From positions 6,696,001-6,760,000 of the forward strand of contig NZ_CP036401.1 of NCBI RefSeq assembly GCF_004322755.1: a DNA stretch of 64,000 bases, in the 5' to 3' direction. The position numbers and the translations under genes were made by a program. This DNA comes from Pseudoduganella albidiflava. Lineage in GTDB: Bacteria > Pseudomonadota > Gammaproteobacteria > Burkholderiales > Burkholderiaceae_D. Positions 54,219 to 60,306 of the stretch are shown piece by piece. The stretch's first letter is position 1, and each line of letters opens with the position of its first letter. A model generated the notes under the pieces. It saw only the letters and a list, made by a program, of their open reading frames with translations, had not been told where the DNA came from and did no database searches.

Positions 54219-55176
54219 ACCGGTGCGAGATCAGCTCGACGTACTCGTCATAGCTGCGGATGTAGTCGGCATTGTCGTAGTGGTGCGAGGCGAACACCAG
54301 CAACACGGCATCGCTCGAGTATTTGTACTGGATACCCCAGGTCATCGGCGGCAGGTACAGGCCCGTGGTGGCGGCATCGAGCACGAATTCCTCGCGCTTC
54401 CTGCCGTCGAACGCCACCACGTGCACCGAGCCCTTGATGGCCACCAGGAACTGGTGGCACTCGTGGTGCGCATGCTCGCCGCGGGTTTCCGCGGTGGGCA
54501 CGCCATACACGAGGAAATAACGCGCCGGCACGAAGGGAATATCCCGGTCGAATTCGCCCACCGACAGGCTGCCGCGAATATCCGCCGCTTCCTTCATCTT
54601 GTGCAGGGTCACGCCGCGTACATCGGTGGCGCTGACATTCAATCCCGCTCCCCGGGCTCCCGCCGGCGCGGTATCGCCGGCAGGCACCGGCTTGGCATCG
54701 ACATAGCCGACGATCTTCGCCGGGTTGCCCACCACGATGGCATTCGGCGGCACCGAGCGGGTGACCACGGCGCCGGCGCCGATCATCGCGCCCTGCTCGA
54801 CAGTAATGCCCGGCAGGATGGTGGCATTGGCCCCGACCGAGGCGCCGCGCCGGATGATGGTGCGGGCAAATTTCTCGGGGAATTTCTTACTGCGCGGGAA
54901 GATGTCATTGGTGAAGGTGGCGTTCGGCCCGACGAACACGTCGTCCTCGAGCGTGACGCCATCCCACAACTGCACGCCGCATTTGATCGTCACGCGGTCC
55001 CCCACGCGCACATCGTTCTCGATGAACACGTTGTCGCAGACGTTGCAGTCCGCGCCGATGCGCGCCTCCGGCAATACATGGGCGAATGCCCACACACGGG
55101 TGCCCTTGCCGATGTGCGGCGACTCGCACATGGCGCGCTCGTGGATGAAATAATCAACGTTGGTGTGCATGTACAT
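54211..55176 (-). CDS. Fused sugar N-acetyltransferase / 3,4-ketoisomerase (WxcM-like)
   Basis: A 321-residue two-domain enzyme. Residues 10-165 form a left-handed beta-helix acetyltransferase with many hexapeptide repeats (CDNVFIENDVRVGDRVTIKCG, GVTLEDDVFVGPNATFTND, GASVGANATILPGITVEQGAMIGAGAVVTR). Residues 185-320 form an FdtA/QdtA cupin with GEHAHHECHQFLVAIKGSVHVV. This order matches WxcM. It should isomerise dTDP-4-keto-6-deoxyglucose to the 3-keto form and acetylate the 3-amino sugar made by the aminotransferase upstream. The start is ATG 55176, with GAGG 6 bases ahead. Confidence 0.88.
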   Translation of the reverse strand: MYMHTNVDYFIHERAMCESPHIGKGTRVWAFAHVLPEARIGADCNVCDNVFIENDVRVGDRVTIKCGVQLWDGVTLEDDVFVGPNATFTNDIFPRSKKFPEKFARTIIRRGASVGANATILPGITVEQGAMIGAGAVVTRSVPPNAIVVGNPAKIVGYVDAKPVPAGDTAPAGARGAGLNVSATDVRGVTLHKMKEAADIRGSLSVGEFDRDIPFVPARYFLVYGVPTAETRGEHAHHECHQFLVAIKGSVHVVAFDGRKREEFVLDAATTGLYLPPMTWGIQYKYSSDAVLLVFASHHYDNADYIRSYDEYVELISHRYA

Positions 55177-56107
55177 GGGCGCCCTCGAAGACGTGGGATT
55201 GGCGGTGGATGGCGTTGGGCCGCTGCTTGGTGTTTTCATAGGTGCGCCAGGCATAGACGCCGACGATACCGAGACCGAACAGGTTGATGGAACCGAGCAG
55301 GGCCATCGTCAGGATGGTCATGGCATAACCGGGCACGGCGATCAGCCCGTTGAGACGGGCCACCACCACCACCACGGCAAGCGCCGTCACGAGGGCGGTG
55401 CCGGCGGCGCCCACGCGGATCAGCAGCTTGATGGGCAGGTCGGTAAACGAGAACGCGCTGTCCATCAGGTACTTCCATTTCTTCCGGAAGGTCCAGCCGG
55501 ACTTGCCATGCTGGCGCTCCAGCCGTGTATAAGGCACCACGCTGCGGCGGTAGCCGATCCAGAACAGTTGCCCGATCAGCGAAGAATGCCGCTCTTCGAG
55601 CGTGAGGAGGGTATCGCGGAAATCGCGGTTGCAGCCGAACATGTCGACGCCGCCCGGTGGAACGTCCGGCATCACATACTTGCGGTACAGCCACCAGAAA
55701 GCGCCGGACATCAACCGCGAAGCCAGCGGATCGCTGCGCCCCTCGCGCACGCCGACCACCACATCGGCCTCGTCGCGCTGCAGGATGTCGTTCATCCGCA
55801 ACACCAGTTCGGGCGGTTCCTGCAAGTCGGCCGCCATCACGGCGAAGCGGCTGCCCCTGGCAAACTGCAGGCCCATGCGAATGGCGGCAAAGGAGCCGAA
55901 ATTGCGCGACAACAGGACCAGTTGCGACCGGAAGCGCTGTTGCGGCAGCTGTTTGCGCAACAACACATAACAGTTGTCGGGACTCGCATCGACGACGAAG
56001 ACGGTTTCGAAATCGCCGCCGACGCTGTCGTTCAGCCGGGTGACCGCGGCCAGCAGTTCCGGCAGCGAACCTTCATTCCCGTAGACAGGAACAATCAGGC
56101 TGAGCAT
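55154..56107 (-). CDS. Polyprenyl-phosphate glycosyltransferase (GtrB-like GT2)
   Basis: A 317-residue GT2 enzyme. MLSLIVPVYGNEGSL, FVVDASPDN and VMAADLQEPPELV with the DXD-like motif form the catalytic domain; RHGKSG-type residues (RQHGKSGWTFRKKWKYLMDS) and two C-terminal membrane helices (residues ~235-260 and ~272-295) are typical of GtrB/ArnC. It should load the 3-acetamido sugar on undecaprenyl phosphate. The start is ATG 56107, just after the aminotransferase stop at 56109. It overlaps the WxcM-like gene by 23 bases. Confidence 0.88.
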   Translation of the reverse strand: MLSLIVPVYGNEGSLPELLAAVTRLNDSVGGDFETVFVVDASPDNCYVLLRKQLPQQRFRSQLVLLSRNFGSFAAIRMGLQFARGSRFAVMAADLQEPPELVLRMNDILQRDEADVVVGVREGRSDPLASRLMSGAFWWLYRKYVMPDVPPGGVDMFGCNRDFRDTLLTLEERHSSLIGQLFWIGYRRSVVPYTRLERQHGKSGWTFRKKWKYLMDSAFSFTDLPIKLLIRVGAAGTALVTALAVVVVVARLNGLIAVPGYAMTILTMALLGSINLFGLGIVGVYAWRTYENTKQRPNAIHRQSHVFEGAHVHAHQR

Positions 56108-56108
56108 G

Positions 56109-57212
56109 TCACTGGCCGGTGCCGAAGTGGCTGCGCACCGCGGCAATGACACGCTCGACACTTTCATCGTCGAGCCCTGGAAAACACGGCAGCGTGACCA
56201 CCGTGCCGCTGGCGGCTTCCGTCACCGGCAAGGCGACGTTGCCAGCCTGCGCGTAGGCAGGCTGCAGATGGTCGGGCACGGGATAGTGGATATCGGTGGC
56301 AATGCCGGCGGCGCCCATGCTGGCGATGAAAGCGGCGCGGTCCGGCACGCGGATCACATACAGGTGGGCGACATGATCGCCGCCGTTCGACGCTGGCAAG
56401 CGGATGGGCAAGCCGGCAAAGGCGGCGGAATACCTGGCGGCGATGGCGCGGCGCCGGGCATTCCAGTCGTCGAGCATGGGCAGTTTTTCACGCAGCACGG
56501 CGGCCTGCAATTCGTCGAGCCGGCTGTTGCGCCCGCCCGCTTCGGTCACATGGTACTTCTTGCCCCAGCCATACTGGCGCAGGCGGCGGGCCCGCGTCTC
56601 GAGTTCCTTGTCGTTGGTCGTGATGGCACCGCCGTCGCCGATGGCGCCAAGGTTCTTGGTCGGATAAAAACTGAAGCAGGCCAGGTCGCCGAAGCAGCCG
56701 GCGCGGGTGCCGTTGCGGATGGCGCCATGCGACTGGGCGCAATCCTCGATCAGGGGCACCCGGGCATCCGTGGCAAGCGCGGCGATCCGCTCGATGTCGG
56801 CCATCTGGCCATACAGGTGCGTGACGATGACGGCATCGACGCCCGTGGCCAGCACCGCCTGCAGGGCCGCAGGGGCCATCGTGAGCGTGGCGTCATCGAC
56901 ATCCACGTAGCACGGCTCGGCGTCCACGGCATGCACCGCGGTGCTGCCATAAAACCCCGCATTGGCCACCAGTGCCACCCGTTTCCCCGGGCCGATATCC
57001 AGCGTGCGCAGGGCGATTTCCAGGGCGTCCGTGCCGTTTGCCACGGAAATGCACGATTCGGTCCCTTGATAGGCGGCGAATTCCGCTTCGAAGGCGGCCA
57101 CCTCCGTACCGAGCACGTACCAGTTCCGCTCGAGCACGCGGTGCAATGCGCCGGCCAGGTCCACGCCTTCATTGGCGATCTTCGATGAAAAGAGCGGAAC
57201 CTGGATGACCAT
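56109..57212 (-). CDS. DegT/DnrJ/EryC1-type aminotransferase (dTDP-3-keto-sugar, FdtB/QdtB-like)
   Basis: A 367-residue sugar aminotransferase. GTEVAAFEAEFAAYQG, LIEDCAQSHGA with the PLP Asp and CFSFYPTKNLGAIGDGGA with the PLP lysine are all present, as is YHVTEAGGRNSRLDELQAAVL. It should aminate the 3-keto sugar made by the FdtA-like domain encoded downstream. It is the first gene of the Gtr cassette and has its own promoter (57254-57281). An AAGGG ribosome site lies 6 bases before the start. RmlA and RmlB, needed for dTDP-4-keto-6-deoxyglucose, are not in this window. Confidence 0.9.
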   Translation of the reverse strand: MVIQVPLFSSKIANEGVDLAGALHRVLERNWYVLGTEVAAFEAEFAAYQGTESCISVANGTDALEIALRTLDIGPGKRVALVANAGFYGSTAVHAVDAEPCYVDVDDATLTMAPAALQAVLATGVDAVIVTHLYGQMADIERIAALATDARVPLIEDCAQSHGAIRNGTRAGCFGDLACFSFYPTKNLGAIGDGGAITTNDKELETRARRLRQYGWGKKYHVTEAGGRNSRLDELQAAVLREKLPMLDDWNARRRAIAARYSAAFAGLPIRLPASNGGDHVAHLYVIRVPDRAAFIASMGAAGIATDIHYPVPDHLQPAYAQAGNVALPVTEAASGTVVTLPCFPGLDDESVERVIAAVRSHFGTGQ

Positions 57213-57253
57213 TTGTTACCCTTATCGTTATTCCGAAGAAATTCGCTCAGTTG

Positions 57254-57281
57254 ATTATACGACAATTTCCATGCGTGAAAA
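57254..57281 (-). promoter_or_regulatory. Sigma-70 promoter of the Gtr cassette
   Basis: On the minus strand TTTTCA (57281-57276) and TATAAT (57259-57254) are 16 bases apart. The start site would be near 57247, about 35 bases before the aminotransferase start. The -35 matches four of six consensus positions. Confidence 0.55.
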
Positions 57282-57550
57282 GAGGCATCGGCACGACTGT
57301 CCACGGGCTGCTCAGCAAGGTATTTTCTGGATTTCCGGCGATGCAGCCGCGTTGTGCGCAGTTCGCACGGGCTTTGGGGGCTGCACACCTTTCGTCACCA
57401 AAAGTAGCAATCTGAAAGTCAGTGTGCCCTGCCGCAACGTGCAGGCAGCCAACGAAAGGCGATGGAAACGGCCTATCGGCTTGCACAGAGAGAACCGAAG
57501 GAGCGTGGGGCAAGACAGGGGGTGATGCAGAGGTGATGCGGGAAGTGCGG

Positions 57551-57606
57551 TGCAGGAGAGGTAATGCAGAAGAGGTAATACAGGAGAGGTAATACAGGAA
57601 GGTTAC
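57551..57606. repeat. 14-bp tandem repeat downstream of tRNA-Arg
   Basis: Four units of 14 bases, consensus TRCAGGAGAGGTAA, run from 57551 to 57606 with increasing divergence in the last. Degenerate relatives (TGATGCAGAGG, TGATGCGGGAAG) precede them from 57532. The repeat lies 69 bases from the tRNA 3' end. Confidence 0.8.
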
Positions 57607-57674
57607 TTGAGGGTTACACGAACAGGAACATGTCTGTCCGGATACCGAATACCCTCGTAACGCATTGATTCTAT

Positions 57675-57750
57675 TGGTGCGGCTGGCTGGGATCGAACCA
57701 GCGACCCTTGGCTTCGGAGGCCAATACTCTATCCACTGAGCTACAGCCGC
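57675..57750 (-). tRNA. tRNA-Arg (anticodon CCG)
   Basis: A 76-base tRNA on the minus strand. Acceptor GCGGCTG pairs with CAGCCGC, followed by A and a coded CCA. The D stem is GCTC/GAGT, the anticodon stem TTGGC/GCCAA encloses loop CTCCGAA with anticodon CCG, and the T arm is GCTGG-TTCGATC-CCAGC. It reads CGG codons, which are common in this GC-rich genome. Confidence 0.97.
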
Positions 57751-57762
57751 ACGGAGAACCGA

Positions 57763-57791
57763 AGGATACCGGCTTTCGTGCCGCGCGTCTA
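57763..57791 (-). promoter_or_regulatory. Promoter of tRNA-Arg
   Basis: On the minus strand TAGACG (57791-57786) and TATCCT (57768-57763) are 17 bases apart, ending 12 bases before the mature tRNA 5' end. Four of six positions match in each hexamer. Confidence 0.5.
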
Positions 57792-57903
57792 TCCGAAAGC
57801 ACAAGTATTTTGCTCACCGGGATCGTGCCCCGCCCCTGCGAAGCGGTGACGGCGTGGCGTTTCCCGCATGGCCGAGTTGTTTCCCGCTCCATAATTTTGG
57901 GAC

Positions 57904-57909
57904 TATAAT
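57904..57909 (+). promoter_or_regulatory. -10 element upstream of cytochrome c
   Basis: A consensus TATAAT. The best TTG-type -35 (TTGTTT at 57877) is 21 bases away, so the promoter is likely weak or uses another -35. The leader to the cytochrome start would be about 90 bases. Confidence 0.45.
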
Positions 57910-58005
57910 CAGCCGGTTTCTCGGCCAGAAGTCTGCCATACCCAAGTACCCAGATGTGCACAACATTAACGCGCTGGTCTACCAGCCACTTGTACTAAGG
58001 AAATC

Positions 58006-58599
58006 ATGAGCGACGCACACCACGAGCACCAATCCGTCATCCGGACTCCGAAGCAGCTTGCAGCAGCAGTCATCGCATTTTTCCTCGTCACCATCTTCGG
58101 CATTGTCCTGCTGGTCCAGTTCGTCACTCAGCAAAAATTGACCGGTGCCGGTTCCGACGCCATGTCGCCCGAAGCCATCGCGAGCCGCCTGAAACCGGTC
58201 GCCGACGAAGGCTTCACGTTCAAGGATGCGAACGCACCAAAAGTGTTGCAGACCGCCGAAGCGGTATACACGTCGACCTGCCAGGCCTGCCATGGCGCGG
58301 GTATCGCGGGTGCCCCGAAAACGGGCGACAGCGGTGCTTGGGCGGCACGCCTTGCGCAAGGCTATGACACGGTCGTCAAGCACGCGATCGAAGGCTTGCG
58401 CGCCATGCCGGCCAAGGGCGGCAACCCGGATCTGGACGATGTCGAAGTAGCGCGCGCGGTGGTGTTCATGGCCAACCAGTCCGGCGCCAAGTTCAAGGAA
58501 CCCGAAGCGCCCGCCCCTGCCGCCGCCGCACCTGCGACCGCAGCACCTGCCGCCGGCGCCCCCTCCGCCGCCGAAGCCGCCCAGCCGCCAAAAGGCTGA
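58006..58599 (+). CDS. Membrane-anchored c-type cytochrome (cytochrome c5-like)
   Basis: A 197-residue protein with one N-terminal membrane anchor (about residues 20-42: AAAVIAFFLVTIFGIVLLVQFV). A single cytochrome c domain has the heme-binding CQACH and a likely distal Met ligand in RAMPAKGG. The C-terminal 30 residues are a Pro/Ala-rich tail. It should carry electrons in the periplasm to a terminal oxidase. AAGGAA precedes the start. It is flanked by tRNA-Arg and FeeM copy 2 and is likely a housekeeping gene outside the XrtA system. Confidence 0.92.
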   Translation: MSDAHHEHQSVIRTPKQLAAAVIAFFLVTIFGIVLLVQFVTQQKLTGAGSDAMSPEAIASRLKPVADEGFTFKDANAPKVLQTAEAVYTSTCQACHGAGIAGAPKTGDSGAWAARLAQGYDTVVKHAIEGLRAMPAKGGNPDLDDVEVARAVVFMANQSGAKFKEPEAPAPAAAAPATAAPAAGAPSAAEAAQPPKG

Positions 58600-59109
58600 G
58601 CAAGATCCCGGAAAGCGCATTGCGCCGGCATGGCCGTTGCGCGGCCCGGCGGGAGGTCATGCCCGAAGAATGTTCAGGATCGATTCACCATCGGAGCAGC
58701 ACTCTTCCAGCGGTGACAATCCGGGTGGGTATGACGTCCCCGACCACCCCACATCCGCTTGCAGGCCTGTATCCATCAATCTTTGCGATCCTTGAGCCCG
58801 GCTTCGGTATATGATCGCTGCAATGCGGGCATTGCAACTGTACATGAGATAACGCAACGATAGCGACGGGTCTTCTCCCGGCCGCAAAAGATGGATGATC
58901 ACGCATGGCACCTGGCGATCGCCGAAGGCTTGTGCTCCAGCCTTCACCCTGAACCTGGTACCGGACCTTGCAATAGTTGACTTGAACAAGAGCAGGCGCA
59001 CTGATTCTTCGGCTTTCTCCCTCGGCGGGAGTGCCTGGATGGACAGCCCAGGCCGAAGCAATCGCTGGACCGGCAAAACGCATCATTGAGTATCAACGGA
59101 GGGGAACTC
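58600..59109. other. 510-base intergenic region upstream of FeeM copy 2
   Basis: No gene is visible. It has a possible promoter (TTGCGA at 58783 with TATATG at 58808, spacer 19) followed at once by the perfect 18-base palindrome TGCAATGCGGGCATTGCA (58819-58836). From there a leader of about 270 bases runs to the FeeM start at 59110. GGAGGGG precedes the gene. Confidence 0.6.
58819..58836. promoter_or_regulatory. Perfect 18-bp palindrome near possible promoter of FeeM copy 2
   Basis: TGCAATGC-GG-GCATTGCA, 8-base arms, directly after the putative -10. The position at the expected start site is typical of a repressor operator. It differs from the dyad in front of FeeM copy 1. Confidence 0.5.
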
Positions 59110-59886
59110 ATGGCAACCTTTAGCAAAAGGGCAAATGCCTCCGGGCCGGGAGATCATCTGGACAACGATCTCGGGTTGAAGAACGACTTGCCCGTATCGG
59201 AGGCTGAACCCTCCGGCGCTCTTCAAAATGTCCTCATCGATACAAAGACGTTCGGCATCCGCCTGGCCGATACCGAAGAAGGCCGCAATTCCGCCAGCTT
59301 GCTGATCAACAAGATGTATGCGTGGCGCGGCTATGGTTCTTCCCACAAGGTCGAATCCAATCCCAACCGGATCACGCTGGCCGCATCGGAAAAGGACGGC
59401 ACCACGATCGGTACCGTGACCCTGGGCATCGACTCCGAGTCCGGGCTGCTGGCGGACGAGATTTTCAAGGACCACGCCGATGCGTTGCGCGAGCGCGGCG
59501 CGCAACTCTGTGAAATCACCAAGCTCGCATTCGATCATACCGTGCGGTCGAAACACGCCCTGGGCGCCCTGTTTCACACACTCTATCTCTACGCTCACCA
59601 CATGCACGGCCGCACCCATGCGCTGATCGAAGTCAACCCGCGTCACCGCCGCTTCTACGAAAGCATGCTGGGCTTCAAGCGCGTGGGTACGGTCCGGGAA
59701 AACCCCCGTGTACAGGCTCCCGCCTACCTGCTGGGTGTCGAGCTGACCGATATGGCGGAACAGATCAGCCAGTTCGGCGGCACCGCCGACAAGCCGGCCG
59801 GCCAGGCACAGCGATCGCTGTATCCGTACTTTTTCTCCGTACGGGAAGCGGAAGGTATCGTCAACCGCCTGAAGCTGATTGCCTGA
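59110..59886 (+). CDS. FeeM-like long-chain N-acyl amino acid synthase, copy 2
   Basis: A 258-residue GNAT-fold acyltransferase closely related to copies 1 and 3. Residues from about 45 share FGIRLADTEEGRNSASLLINKMYAWRGY, NPNRITLAASEKD, LLADEIFKD, LCEITKLAFD, LIEVNPRHRRFYESMLGF, NPRVQAPAYLL and SLYPYFFSVREAEGI. It uses acyl-ACP and an amino acid by analogy with FeeM. The start is ATG 59110 behind GGAGGGG. It is 420 bases upstream of prsT copy 2. The N-terminal 40 residues are variable between copies. Confidence 0.85.
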   Translation: MATFSKRANASGPGDHLDNDLGLKNDLPVSEAEPSGALQNVLIDTKTFGIRLADTEEGRNSASLLINKMYAWRGYGSSHKVESNPNRITLAASEKDGTTIGTVTLGIDSESGLLADEIFKDHADALRERGAQLCEITKLAFDHTVRSKHALGALFHTLYLYAHHMHGRTHALIEVNPRHRRFYESMLGFKRVGTVRENPRVQAPAYLLGVELTDMAEQISQFGGTADKPAGQAQRSLYPYFFSVREAEGIVNRLKLIA

Positions 59887-60306
59887 GCTGGCCGGAACAC
59901 GATCCCGTTCAGTTGCGGGTTGTCACGGGCGTTCACGGTTTGCGGCGTCATCAGCCACTCATCGCAGTCGACCGGCTTGCCGCAACTTGTTCAATTCCTT
60001 GTTGTAATTGAACGCATTGGCGCGTCACATGGAAGCTGGCACGCAACGGCAAAGGAAGACGCCTTTGCAGCGTCCCGCTGGTCCAGTGGCGGCAACATGC
60101 ACACCTTGCCAGGTTTCCACCACTCTCCGGTGTAGCCTGGCCCTTCCTGACTGACTGCTCGAGAGCCGCCATCTGCGGCGACTCCACCGCTACCGATGTC
60201 CTGCATGTCGACATCGCCGCTGCCTGATGGTCGCGATCGCCAACTCTTGCTCAAAATGCACGTCCGTGTAACCATTGGTCACCCTTACTATTAATCGGGG
60301 ATTACC
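59887..60306. other. 420-base intergenic region between FeeM copy 2 and prsT copy 2
   Basis: No gene is visible. It contains a perfect dyad, GTTCAATT-N9-AATTGAAC (59989-60013). It also has a near-miss sigma-54 motif, TGGCACG at 60033 followed by GGCA one base too close. A GGGGAT ribosome site lies 5 bases before prsT copy 2. Confidence 0.6.
59989..60013. promoter_or_regulatory. 25-bp dyad upstream of prsT copy 2
   Basis: GTTCAATT and AATTGAAC are exact inverted repeats with a 9-base spacer. It lies about 295 bases upstream of the prsT copy 2 start. Operator or hairpin; no protein is known to bind it. Confidence 0.4.

Larger units (their letters stand above)
57213..57674. other. 462-base intergenic region between the Gtr cassette and tRNA-Arg
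   Basis: No gene is visible. It holds a sigma-70-like promoter for the cassette (57254-57281), an unremarkable middle part, and a 14-base tandem repeat (57551-57606). It lies immediately downstream of the tRNA 3' end, a common site for island insertion. Confidence 0.65.

Noticed and set aside
57213..57674. Possible CRISPR-like array downstream of tRNA-Arg
   Set aside because: The 14-base units are directly abutting with no spacers, so this is a simple tandem repeat.
58657..59076. Open frame upstream of FeeM copy 2
   Set aside because: Minus-strand frame with no ribosome site, no family resemblance, and it covers the likely promoter of FeeM copy 2.
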